From: Ulva prolifera
Taxonomy: Eukaryota > Chlorophyta > Ulvophyceae > Ulvales > Ulvaceae
Direction of reading: 5' to 3'
NCBI GenBank assembly: GCA_023078555.1
Contig: CM041198.1
Location: 1,786,800 to 1,850,799 of the forward strand
Length of the DNA stretch: 64,000 nucleotides
In this document: positions 45,301 through 54,106 of the stretch, piece after piece
Numbering within the stretch: position 1 is the stretch's first letter
How the letters are laid out: each line of letters opens with the position of its first letter
Notes under the pieces: model-generated
The model's input: only the letters and a program-made list of their open reading frames with translations
Database searches by the model: none
Told to the model about the DNA's origin: nothing
Translations under genes and position numbers: made by a program

Positions 45301-45708
45301 ATAATCACTGGCATCTGTGTATACATGGAAGGGCTGGTTGAGATTGGGATGGCGCAGGCCTGTGGCATTGATCAGAGCATGTTTGATGTCATTGAATGCT
45401 CGAGTGCATTGTTCAGTCCATGCGCTCTTGCCTTTGGCTTTCATGCGCTCGAGGAGTGGGACAGCAAGGGTGGGAAATTTCGGAATAAATCTGCGAAAAT
45501 AGCCAGCAAGACCCAAGAATGATCGGATGGTATTGGTTGACGATTTTAAATCAGCCTCAGGCCATTGTTGCAACACTGAAACCTTGTGTGGGTCTGGCTT
45601 CACGGTATCTGCTGTAACAATATGGCCCAAGTATTTGACTTCTTGCATGGCAAATTGGCATTTGACAGCATTGCAGAAAAAGTTGTGTTCATGCAGCCTA
45701 GTCAACAC
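42358..45708 (-). CDS. Ty3/gypsy Pol: RNase H, integrase, chromodomain
   Basis: 1116 residues in the frame following a 1-nt shift near 45705. Order: end of reverse transcriptase (VKYLGHIVTADTVKPDPHKV, FLGLAGYFRRFIPKF), RNase H (YTDASDYAYGAVL, FEKELGAIVFA, VHSDHNPLRYL, DKNVVADAVSR), a Pro/Ser-rich linker of about 250 residues (about 44900-44150), integrase zinc region (HVHPWHAHMG...CHSCQTMK), DDE core (VDMITQLP, SDRGTQWNN, ANGQVERYNRVVEE) and a chromodomain (YEVECVVNYM...HYLVRWVGYDASHDSWLP) at about 42830-42640. A CxxC motif ends the protein. The chromodomain places it among chromoviruses. Confidence 0.94.
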   Translation of the reverse strand: MLTRLHEHNFFCNAVKCQFAMQEVKYLGHIVTADTVKPDPHKVSVLQQWPEADLKSSTNTIRSFLGLAGYFRRFIPKFPTLAVPLLERMKAKGKSAWTEQCTRAFNDIKHALINATGLRHPNLNQPFHVYTDASDYAYGAVLMQDHEAALHPIAWVGRKMNSSEVHHATFEKELGAIVFAARQWRCYLENGHPVYVHSDHNPLRYLQTQQRLNNKQARWVETLSRINWHIMYVPGDKNVVADAVSRATHLPSMTVQLHDDHPISCASRAGNAIPVQVSYAFPAVSLTTAIARRCHSSPSPDPSGYELPIASTGSTAISSGPSPMNQAIPYHQTLPTISPQPCDYSRLREKFGSPPPGLSPPMPDLRSRSQFPPLSQPQDPRRPTQPPPSVISISSGSSPRMGEQLESQRSPVLMPTGSPPALPPPPSPLPRRPMPTPTRRRSPRPLLVASAPHLRCQTLTSRLQRRRPNSSASPLHQQPAREDDVATAQPDASAVDWVDQEDLVCDGRAVDAQRVGTHSQAELLLKQSNKYLTLDLHADDFWQRLRSGYAHDSDFAEPPASYHYDPKHQIYLHKNKIVVPDHDHLRRQILLWHHVHPWHAHMGVSRTASLITDSFYWPDIHKDVKKFVSQCHSCQTMKSPSEREAVMSPLPVPSACWRIVSVDMITQLPNSTSGHNCIVVFVDQFSKMVRLIPTVSTLNGPGFAALFFQHIYPHYGLPLGICSDRGTQWNNKFFTSLCDHLGIALQLTFSYHPRANGQVERYNRVVEEAVRHFIGPAHDDWDAFLPHIEFSMNSSKSAATGCTPFSLNRITPPLSPTALALKLPQHQQPAPAVMHRMYYFLAKQALVEAKQSMWSDFNRKSAWPTFSVGDLVLLSIRKVALHHPSLRKKFTPRWLGPCKILEVVGRAAARISLPTTLQRLGLHDVFHFSVLKPYNESFDAACATSPEAAKSSATVDTTTYEVECVVNYMQSRHRDDDISIACPHYLVRWVGYDASHDSWLPVDELSGCLEKVADYLFHNASSTQRAHMIHEFPREARIHLSHIAAKAESTRRPVAGGKVPAGGSNIDDPKRKPRRRSSRLSESHKAALSRVTYCSYCGRMRTESAKRMCANAAPPL

Positions 45709-47423
45709 ACGATCAAGATGGCATGATCCTCAGCAGTTCTGGAAATGATGATAATGTCATCGAGGTATGCAAGGCAAATCTTGCCAATCAGTCCACGCAA
45801 GACCACGTGCATTGCTTGTTGGAAAACACTCGGTGCATTGGTGAGACCGAATGGCATCACCGTCCATTCGTACAGGCCATCAGGGGTGCGGAATGCAGTT
45901 TTTGGCTGGGATGTCGGGGCTAGTCTGATCTGGTGATATCCAGAAGCAAGATCCAATGCAGAAAAGTATCTCTGGCCTTGCAATTTATCAAGCAAGGCAT
46001 CTATGCGTGGTAATGGGTATGTATTCTTTACTGTGTTCTCATTCAGGTAGCGGTAGTCGACACACAGTCTCAGTTTACCTCCGGGTTTGGGAGCAAAAAG
46101 GACGCTGCTTGCCCAAGGGGAGATGGACGGCTGAATCCAGCCCATGTCAAGCAAATGTTGTACTCGCTTTCCCAGTTCAGAGTGTTCCAGTGGAGTCAAT
46201 CTATACTGGCGGGCAGCACGTGGTCTGGTGCCAGGCAGATTCTCAATATTCATTTCAAAGCCTAAGGCTGTGGTATTTGGGGGTGCAGGCCCGAGCGTGC
46301 CTCCGGACTTGGAATGTTTGTGTACTATCTCTTGAACACACTGTGGGATGGTGGCTACATCTTGCTGGACTGGTGCTGGTACTTGCTGTTGGGACAGAAA
46401 ACCTTTCTTTTTCGACGCCGCACATACATGCATATCGCTGGAAGGCTCGACGCGTGCATGTGCTGGTTTGACATGCACCACGTACAGAGGCGACTTACCA
46501 CATTTAGCACGATTGACCATAGATTTCAGCTTACGGCTGGTGCATGCATACTCATCTGATGTTCCCTGTGAAGCAGGTGTGCGTTTGGGTATGTGCACGA
46601 CATGCTGCCAATCACGAGAATGCTTTCGGGGGCCAGCCTTACGGCCAGGCACGATGATGCGAATGTCCGGATCATCAAACTCGAGTTTCATGTGCGTGAC
46701 GGCAATCACATCAAGACCCAATAGCGCGTGATTGGGTGCATGCCACTCTGCAGCCGGCAAACTTGCTACCACAGTGTACGTGACATCGTGACGCTGGCGG
46801 CCTATGCTTGTGCATAATGTGACAGTACCGAGGCAGGGTGCTGCACTCCCAGAGATGCCATGCGACGTGGATGCGCTTTGGTGATATGGTATGGCATTGG
46901 CCTGTAGGAATTCTACTGTAATCATGCTGTGATTGGAGGCTGTGTCTACAAGCGCCTTCAAGCGGCTGCCTTTGATGTGGATGGGGACTGTGCAGATCAG
47001 ATCCACAGCGTCAATTTTCTGACTAGCACAAGAAATAGCAGATGTATTTAGGCTCTGCTGGTTGGACATCAATCGCAAAACATGGAACGTCTGGTGACCT
47101 GGCACTGGGCGGCCGTCCGTATAGGACAACAATGCATTGGCTTTGTCTACTGTGCTGTAGCTGTGTCTGCTAGTGTACGGCACGAACGCATCACTATCAA
47201 ACAAGCGGCCAGGGATGGCTACTGTGACATGGTGCCCATTCAAGTTGATGGCATGTAAATGTCTCAATGCTACGTGTGCATCATCAGTGTATGGCAAGGT
47301 AACAACAATAGGGCAAGATAGCGTGGAAATATCGAATAATGACGTGTCAGCTGTGCTGAGTGAGGAAGGAAAAACAATGCCGTGGCCTGAGGCGTGGTCA
47401 GCCGCTAGTACAAAAGGCTCCAC
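45702..47423 (-). CDS. Ty3/gypsy Pol: protease and reverse transcriptase
   Basis: 574 codons without an ATG at the start; the frame is the same as gag (47463 and above), separated only by TGA at 47463-47465. Protease motif LVDTASNHSM near 46940 (DTA rather than DTG or DSG). Reverse transcriptase: WIQPSISPWASSVLFAPKP, LRLCVDYRYLN, YFSALDLASGYHQI, MPFGLTNAPSVFQ and the catalytic YLDD at about 45763-45774. It breaks after AEDHA because one base is missing around 45705; HLDRVLTRLHEHN continues in the other frame. Confidence 0.92.
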   Translation of the reverse strand: MEPFVLAADHASGHGIVFPSSLSTADTSLFDISTLSCPIVVTLPYTDDAHVALRHLHAINLNGHHVTVAIPGRLFDSDAFVPYTSRHSYSTVDKANALLSYTDGRPVPGHQTFHVLRLMSNQQSLNTSAISCASQKIDAVDLICTVPIHIKGSRLKALVDTASNHSMITVEFLQANAIPYHQSASTSHGISGSAAPCLGTVTLCTSIGRQRHDVTYTVVASLPAAEWHAPNHALLGLDVIAVTHMKLEFDDPDIRIIVPGRKAGPRKHSRDWQHVVHIPKRTPASQGTSDEYACTSRKLKSMVNRAKCGKSPLYVVHVKPAHARVEPSSDMHVCAASKKKGFLSQQQVPAPVQQDVATIPQCVQEIVHKHSKSGGTLGPAPPNTTALGFEMNIENLPGTRPRAARQYRLTPLEHSELGKRVQHLLDMGWIQPSISPWASSVLFAPKPGGKLRLCVDYRYLNENTVKNTYPLPRIDALLDKLQGQRYFSALDLASGYHQIRLAPTSQPKTAFRTPDGLYEWTVMPFGLTNAPSVFQQAMHVVLRGLIGKICLAYLDDIIIISRTAEDHAILIVC

Positions 47424-47462
47424 CGCCCAAGAAGGGCAGCCAAGAGGCGGCTTGCCAGTTTC

Positions 47463-48124
47463 TCAACGGATATGGTTGCCAGGGGCACGTGCTCGTTTGT
47501 TCGGAGTCTGAGGGGTATCATCATACCGTTTGCGATTGCGGGGGCCCGCGGAATTTGGAGTGTTTGCCGCGCTCTGCGGCTGCGGCGGCGGGGGTGGTGG
47601 CGGCGGTAGCTCGTCGGCGGGCTCCACTGCCATCAGGCACTTGTTCTTGTTGGCAGGGTGTTGCGCCCAGGTTGCGAGCGCCTCCGGCGCAATGGAACGC
47701 GCGGTAGGGCAGTCCGCGATGCGGTGGTACCTGTCGCTGTCAGGCATGGAGGAGGGGCAGATGCCGCAAACTCGCTTGCGGTGGTGGAAAGTTGCTTCCA
47801 AGAGGAATATCCCGACGGCCACGGGTGTGAATGGAAGGTAGTAAGGGAGCTCTTTACGGCAGGCTGCCGCAAGACCGTGGATGGTGAATGGCGCGTTGTG
47901 GTTGGCAACTTCAAACGCATACACATCTTTGATCCACTGTGGTACGGTGGGACTGCCCATGGCATTATCGAGCCAGGCCTGCTTCTGTTGGAATGGAAGC
48001 TTACGGGCGTCCCGGAGGCCTGGTAAGCGCTCCCGGTTGACGCTGGAAGATGGCGTAGATGGCTGCACATATGTTGAATGGTTGTTGGAAAATTGGCTGC
48101 GACTCTGGCCTGGTCTTTGGGTAT
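47463..48124 (-). CDS. Ty3/gypsy Gag, 5'-truncated
   Basis: About 219 residues, open at the 5' side where TRIM sequence begins at 48125. A nucleocapsid-like CGICPSSMPDSDRYHRIADC has CX2CX10HX4C spacing, longer than the usual knuckle. It is followed by an Ala/Lys segment, a Pro8 run and a basic tail (RNRKRYDD, NKRARAPGNH). It stops at TGA 47465-47463, in frame with protease. True start, leader and 5' LTR are missing. Confidence 0.8.
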
Positions 48125-49627
48125 TGTTCGAATGCAAGCGCGAGTGGAAGCGTCATACCGTAAGTTTAGTTGGGCGAAATGTTAAGTATGTGTGCGGAGT
48201 ACTTAGCACATGACGCCTGAGATCTGGGATCACACCTGCATGGTCAGTATCTGAGTCAGATACTTGAACCATGACCTTGTTCGACCTATACAGAGAGCTG
48301 GAATGTGTCTTCTCATTCGCGGGCTGGTGACTGCCACGTGTCACCCCGTGCGTGCATTCGCATGTGCACCCTGCCTTGTGCGCTACGAGGCACTTTCACA
48401 ACACCTCCCCCCTTAACGGGAGCGAGCGTGTGCGAGCTCATGAGGCACAGGTGGAAGTTCTCTCGGAGCGCGTCGAGTGTTTGGAATGTCCTGTGGGAAG
48501 TTGTGCACACGAGAGGTCATGTTAGAGCGATCACAGGCGTCATGTGGTGCTTACGTTATGATGGGCCCATGTGATCGTGGTTACTCACCGATACCTGTTC
48601 GAATGCAAGCGCGAGTGGAAGCGTCATACCGTAAGTTTAGTTGGGCGAAATGTTAAGTATGTGTGCGGAGTACTTAGCACATGACGCCTGAGATCTGGGA
48701 TCACACCTGCATGGTCAGTATCTGAGTCAGATACTTGAACCATGACCTTGTTCGACCTATACAGAGAGCTGGAATGTGTCTTCTCATTCGCGGGCTGGTG
48801 TTCGAATGCAAGCGCGAGTGGAAGCGTCATACCGTAAGTTTAGTTGGGCGAAATGTTAAGTATGTGTGCGGAGTACTTAGCACATGACGCCTGAGATCTG
48901 GGATCACACCTGCATGGTCAGTATCTGTGTCAGATACTTGAACCATGACCTTGTTCGACCTATACGGAGAGCTGGAATGTGTCTTCTCATTCGCGGGCTG
49001 GTGACTGCCACGTGTCACCCCGTGCGTGCATTCGCATGTGCACATGCCTTGTGCGCTACGAGGCACTTTCACAACACCTCCCCCCTTCACGGGAGCGAGC
49101 GTGTGCGAGCTCATGAGGCACATGTGGAAGTTCTCTCGGAGCGCGTCGAGTGTTTGGAATGTCCTGTGGGAAGTTGTGCACACGAGAGGTCATGTTAGAG
49201 CGATCACAGGCGTCATGTGGTGCTTACGTTATGATGGGCCCATGTGATCGTGGTTACTCATCGATACCTGTTCGAATGCAAGCGCGAGTGGAAGCGTCAT
49301 ACCGTAAGTTTAGTTGGGCGAAATGTTAAGTATGTGTGCGGAGTACTTAGCACATGACGCCTGAGATCTGGGATCACACCTGCATGGTCAGTATCTGTGT
49401 CAGATACTTGAACCATGACCTTGTTCGACCTATACGGAGAGCTGGAATGTGTCTTCTCATTCGCGGGCTGGTGACTGCCACGTGTCACCCCGTGCGTGCA
49501 TTCGCATGTGCACATGCCTTGTGCGCTACGAGGCACTTTCACAACAGCTGGTGACTGCCACGTGTCACCCCGTGCGTGCATTCGCATGTGCACCCTGCCT
49601 TGTGCGCTACGAGGCACTTTCACAACA
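48125..49627 (-). mobile_element. TRIM copy 2, interrupted by TRIM copy 3
   Basis: Reading minus: 5' LTR 49627-49547 continued at 48798-48596, interior 48595-48404 with primer site and polypurine tract, 3' LTR 48403-48125. The 5' LTR is split at GCTGG by copy 3. Its 3' terminus abuts truncated gypsy gag without a target duplication. LTRs are near-identical to those of copy 1, with TATCTGAGTCAGATA where copy 1 has CTGACTCGGATA. Confidence 0.88.
48799..49546 (-). mobile_element. TRIM copy 3, complete, with its own target duplication
   Basis: 748 bp: LTRs 48799-49076 and 49269-49546 (278 bp each, no difference seen by eye), interior 49077-49268. Flanked by GCTGG at 48794-48798 and 49547-49551, inside the 5' LTR of TRIM copy 2. 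This shows normal 5-bp-duplicating integration and very recent activity. Confidence 0.92.
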
Positions 49628-50632
49628 CTGTCCCATTACCTCGCCCAACTTGAAGCAAAAAAACAATATGAGCCTACATTTTATGAATTCGTAAGGGTAG
49701 CAGCGCGAGGTAACTGGTTGCCAGGGCAGCGTATCCCGCGACTGGTCCAGTACCGAGCACACGGATTTCCAGTCGACTTGATGGAATGCGGGTGGCTATT
49801 ATCTGCTTATGATGTAGCCACAATAGATAGCCTGTTAGCCGGCGACCATGCAGCGGGGCCCCGGATGATGGCAGCCTTCGCGGCAATGCGAACGAAGCTG
49901 ACGAAGGCATACATGGCGGCGACGACTGAGTACAACGCTGCGACCATCCACCTCAAAATGTTGTGGGTAGTAGTTCGTGAAGGCGCTTTTGCGCGGGCGG
50001 GTCAGACCGGAGCCCCATGCGGGCCGCAGGAGATCCAGCTGGACCGGTCCATCGCCACGACCCAAGGGTTTGACGAGGACATGGGGGGGATGCTCCTGTG
50101 ACTCCAGATGACAGTCGGAGGGGCCCCGATTATAGCATGGTGGGGTAGGCTGCAGAACAGCGAGCCGCAGACAGTGGCCAGAGGTAGTCGTTGAGCGCCA
50201 TCTCTCGGCCCCAGGTTTGCCGGTCCAACTGGCGAACCTGGGTGGGCAGCCATCAGACCCACGTGGAGGGGTGGTCGAAGTAGCCCAATCGCCAGCCCCC
50301 GACAGGGCCCCGTTCCAGCAGGCGGATTTGTCAGGGCAGAGAGACGTCCACGGCTCCACCTTGCGAACACACAGGCAATGTGTCCGGGACAACCGAGACC
50401 CGGACCTGTGCTCCAAGCGCTGCGGGGCGGAAAGAGCAAGCAGCGGGGGCGGAACGAGGGGGCAGCGCCGGACCGACAGCCGCGGGGGGGCCTGCCATAG
50501 GGCGTCCACTGATGCAGCCCGCCGTCCCCGGCCGGCGGGTCCACGGCGCAGCACAAGCTACGGCTGCAATATATAGTCCCAATAGGGCCTGAGCCGGGGT
50601 CGCCGCGCCAAGATGCCAGAGGTGCCACGCCC

Positions 50633-51450
50633 ATGGAGGTGGACACCCCAGACGGTGGGGAGGCCGCTGCAGGCCCCTCGGCAGTCCAGCCAGGGACACT
50701 GTCTCCAGCGTGCTTGCTGCCTCCGGGTAGCGATTTTCGGAGGCAGCCTCTGGTCAGTGCCCCGGAGAGGGTTGAGACCCGCCCGCTGGTGCGGCTGGCA
50801 GACGCACCTTCGCACGACGACCCCACAGGGGCACGCCTCCGTGGCCAGGTGTTCGGGCTGGACGACCTTGAGGGTTGTTCAGGATCGTCATTTGTCAAGG
50901 GTGGAAGGGTGCACCTTGCCAAATTCGAGGACGCGACGGTCACCGTCGACGTCTCCGTCTTGGACTTCAGGGATTTCTGGGTGACGGAGTGGTTCAGCAG
51001 CACTCAAGTCTAGTATGGGGTAGTCAAGGCGGCAGTCTTGGTCGGAGGGGGGGTCATTGCCGTCCCCACCTTCAAACTGAAGGGCCTGGCCAGTTGGGAC
51101 CCCAGCAGCGACGCAGAGGCCCGCTCGATGCTCCAACACCTCATCGCGTGGCTGAAGAAGGCGAAAGCACTAGCAGCTAGGTGTATCCTCATCCCGGTCC
51201 CCACAGGGAAGCACTGGGCACTTGCAGTCGTGTACTCGCCAGGTGCGGCTCCAATTACCCTGACTGCATTCTGTCTGTGGTTTTACCCCTACCATCCACA
51301 ACACACCAGGGGGCGGATACATCACTCGCCAATTTGCAGGACTCTTGATGTCCGCAAAGAGCCCTACAATGAGCTGGTATGACTCCTATCCCGACTCGTC
51401 GGGAACAGCACCGTCTGCCATCGCTGAGGTGATGACCGTGGCACTGTGTC
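50633..51450 (+). pseudogene. Ulp1-like (C48) cysteine protease remnant
   Basis: Frame from MEVDTPDGG (50633) has a TAG at 51011-51013 and then continues in the same frame to 51382: ARCILIPVPTGKHWALAVVY resembles the His-Trp block of Ulp1/SENP proteases, and YDSYPDSSGT (about 51376) in the neighbouring frame could hold the catalytic Asp, joined by an intron or frameshift. The catalytic Cys block was not found. Ulp1-like genes are often carried by plant CACTA and Mutator elements, which fits the transposase-like sequences upstream. Moderate confidence only. Confidence 0.45.
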
Positions 51451-51699
51451 AGTGCCTTGACGGTGCCCCCGCCCTCCCCCCCCTGCCCAAGGTTCAGGCG
51501 GGTTGTCGGCCCAGGGTTCTACCAATGCGGGGTGCTAAACACGGGAACGTGCCAGCGTTGATGCCTAAGGTAACACTCAACCTACGCATGGTGCGCCCTA
51601 CCCGGCAGACGCCGCCTGACAGTGTAGGAGGCGTTGCTGCGACGCATCCTGGTGTGACAGACAACACCTGGCAGACGTAGGCTCAGCTCCCATACACAA

Positions 51700-52020
51700 G
51701 GTGGGTGTACCCCTGACCGGACACGACATCGAGATCACCTTTGTCCCTCTTGTCGCCAGCCCCTTCTCCCCATGGACTGCCATCTGTACGCGTGCGAATA
51801 CTGCCACCCACCTCGGCAGTAGACACCTGCGGTACACGGTGTGAACCGGGGGGGAGCTGCTGCCGGACGCAGTTAGGGATGTCGTTGAGCTCGATCCTGG
51901 ACAATATGATCATGCGTTGCAACCGACTGCAATAGAAGCTACACAATGCCGATCCGAGACAACATGTAGTATGATGGAAACTACCCCACACCGTGTGGTA
52001 GGCACATCCGCACACCTGGC
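51700..52020. other. No gene recognised
   Basis: Nothing with family resemblance on either strand between the protease remnant and the large inverted repeat. Confidence 0.4.
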
Positions 52021-52039
52021 GCAATGTGGATTCTGCAGC

Positions 52040-53745
52040 CCCATGCTGATGTTGTAAACATTCTCATGGTGGGGGGTGGACATTCCATGATGGACCAAAC
52101 CTGATGCACACCCACAGCATCTTCCTAAACGGTGTGTGCAAGTCTGGTATACCCATGCCCCAGGGGGTCAACCACTCCCGCTACATGGTGGGCCCACCTA
52201 CGGCGCGCAAGATCGGCTGCGATTTTGGTCGCTTGGGGAAGACTTTTGCTATTGTCTATGTTGAATGGGGATTCGTAGTGTGTCATCTCGCTGTTGGGAG
52301 TCTCCCCATCGCAAACCCGGGTTTTGTCGAATTTCCGCGCTTTTCCCCAAACGAGGGTCGTTCATGCCCAAACGTGTGCCATTGCATCGAGAACACGTAG
52401 CACACTCAAAATATGCTATGATACTCACCGGGTTATGACATATTGCTTCTGTCACATTTGTGGGTAGCGTTCGGCAAGTGAGGCACTATTCAACGGCGCG
52501 CTAGCTGATCGGGCCAACATGGCGGGGCGCTCACGCACTGGTGAGGCGACATGTCAGCATTTATTGGCAGCATATTGCGTGTTGAATATGCGTGTTGAAT
52601 ATTGCGTGTTGAAGGACCCTGCCTCAATTTTATGTGCAATGGGGAATGCCCATGTTTTGTAATGCACCGTCACATCTACACCTTATTTCACAGCATGTCA
52701 CTGTAATGATACCGCAAATGCGCATCAATGATGTATCCACCGTGTATCCAGCATCCACCGCTCTATTGAAACGATTCATTAGTGTACAATGGCGAGGCAT
52801 GATCACAGCAGGCCAGAGTAACTCAACACGCCTCCAGTGACACTACGCAAAAGATGACCTAAGCATACCTACGCTGACGTCTTTGTTGAGAAGTACACAC
52901 CTAGCAGGTGGACTGCAAAGCTCCGGATCATGCTCCATCACAAGGGCCTGTAAGGCCTGTCACAGGAATCAAGATACTCATGCGCCCCATGCCGATATCA
53001 AACGTTCTACGAGAGTGACGATCAATCACGATCAGGCAGTGAAGCTTTGATATCTCGTGTATAATTCAGTTTGAGCCACTATCCCATGCTACACACATAT
53101 CGCAGGTAGGACGCCCTGGCCGGATATCCAGAGATTCGGACCTATCCAGCATTATTAGAGGGATTAATACGACTCAAATTGCATAGCGTGCGTTACTGTG
53201 TGGCCAGCCTCCAGGAAACTCAGCCGTATACAGCTTCATGAAGCCTCACCAACGAAAAAAATGCACATACAGCCTTGCGATCACCAACAAGAGCTTTAAA
53301 GAGCTCATTTTAAAGGCGTTTGGGGACGCCTGCGAACGTTTGGGGAGGTTTGGGGAGGCGACTGAGCGTCTGGGCCGGTTGGGGAGCCCGCGTCGCGAAA
53401 GGCCGATTTTCCCCAACCAGACGAGCCATATGGACGATCATGGGCCATTTTCCCCACCCGAGTGAGATGACACACTACGAATGCCCATTCAACATAGACA
53501 TTAGCCAAAGTCTTCCCCAAGCGGCCAAAATCGAAGCCGATCTTGCGCGCCGTAGGTGGGCCCACCATGTAGCGGGAGTGGTTGACCCCCTCATGCCCCA
53601 GCATGGGGAATTTTGGTGATTGTTTGTATGAAGGGGTGTAGACAGTCCACAGTGGACCAGAGGTGATGCACACCCAATGTGGGTTGTGGAGAGGTGTATG
53701 CAAAAATGGTCAACCCTTGCCCCGGCATGGAGCCAAACCAATGCA
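52040..53745. repeat. Large inverted repeat, arms about 230-300 bp
   Basis: The left arm about 52100-52330 (GGGGGTCAACCACTCCCGCT, CATGGTGGGCCCACCTACGG, GATCGGCTGCGATTTTGG, TTGGGGAAGACTTTTGC) recurs inverted at about 53440-53740. Between the arms is about 1.1 kb without genes. The right arm adjoins a segment (53320-53390) with repeated GTTTGGGGA(G/C). It could be a foldback/MITE-type element or two opposed copies. No target duplication identified. Confidence 0.75.
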
Positions 53746-54106
53746 CTCTGCCATGGGCTGAGATGGTTTCTGACCCATCATAGTCAGGCTGCTCACCCTT
53801 GTGGACCGCAATTTTAACATGCTGGCAGAATATCTCAAGCATGCCAGCATGGTACTGTATGAGGCTCATGCCACGATGCATTATGTACTTTCCAGGGCGA
53901 TCCCGATGGAAAGTGTGATATCCACACCGGAATGCCCTGGTCCACACTGCCAAAGCCATGCATCCATTGTGTGATCGGCTTGTCACAGCATGGGAGACGC
54001 ACAAAGCCAAGGTGCCGATTCATGAGACAATGGATTAATGCCGTAATGGATTTGATCATGACACAGTGGAAACACATGTTGCCTAACTGCCCTTTTGTCC
54101 TAGTGC

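Larger units (their letters stand above)
40068..49627. mobile_element. Composite retroelement: inverted TRIMs around a Ty3/gypsy body
   Basis: The unit begins TGTTGTGAAAGTGCCTCG and ends with its reverse complement CGAGGCACTTTCACAACA; CTGTC occurs directly outside both ends (40063-40067, 49628-49632). Contents: TRIM in plus (40068-40819), gypsy LTR and gag-pol in minus (40820-48124), TRIM in minus (48125-48798 plus 49547-49627), which itself carries another TRIM (48799-49546). Inner flanks (TGTTG at 40820, GGTAT at 48120) match neither each other nor CTGTC, so the duplication belongs to the whole. At 40819/40820 the 3' end of a TRIM LTR meets the 3' end of the gypsy LTR exactly. Interpretation as joined cDNAs integrated once is inference. 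Confidence 0.8.
40033..50101 (+). pseudogene. Small ORF split by the composite retroelement (40033-40067 and 49628-50101)
   Basis: ATG at 40033 opens a frame that runs into the insertion after the CTGTC at 40063-40067. The same frame resumes at the second CTGTC (49628-49632) and stays open to a stop at 50099-50101, about 167 residues if the insertion and one target copy are absent. The join reads PESLS then HYLAQLEAKKQ. Two helical segments (AAFAAMRTKLTKAYMAATTEY; LLSAYDVATIDSLL) are visible; no known family. It lies downstream of the transposase-like pieces in the same orientation. Confidence 0.6.

Noticed and set aside
44824-45522. Plus-strand 232-codon frame
   Set aside because: Shadow of gypsy RNase H on the other strand; no independent motif.
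45700-45715. Programmed frameshift inside gypsy reverse transcriptase
   Set aside because: It lies just after YLDD within the domain; a 1-nt deletion explains it better.
40068-49627. DIRS-type element with inverted terminal repeats
   Set aside because: The body has a DDE integrase with chromodomain and an aspartic protease, no tyrosine recombinase, and the unit has a target duplication.
40068-49627. Two independent TRIM insertions beside a gypsy, later inverted
   Set aside because: Would not produce one matching 5-bp duplication outside both ends, nor an exact LTR-to-LTR joint, without extra coincidences; kept only as an alternative.
48305-49694. Many similar 65-120-codon frames in the TRIM array
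   Set aside because: They are translations of non-coding LTR repeats, present on both strands in every copy.
53932-54106. N-terminal extension of the Copia integrase fragment
   Set aside because: The open frame upstream of 54107 has no similarity to the Copia protein; homology begins at 54107.
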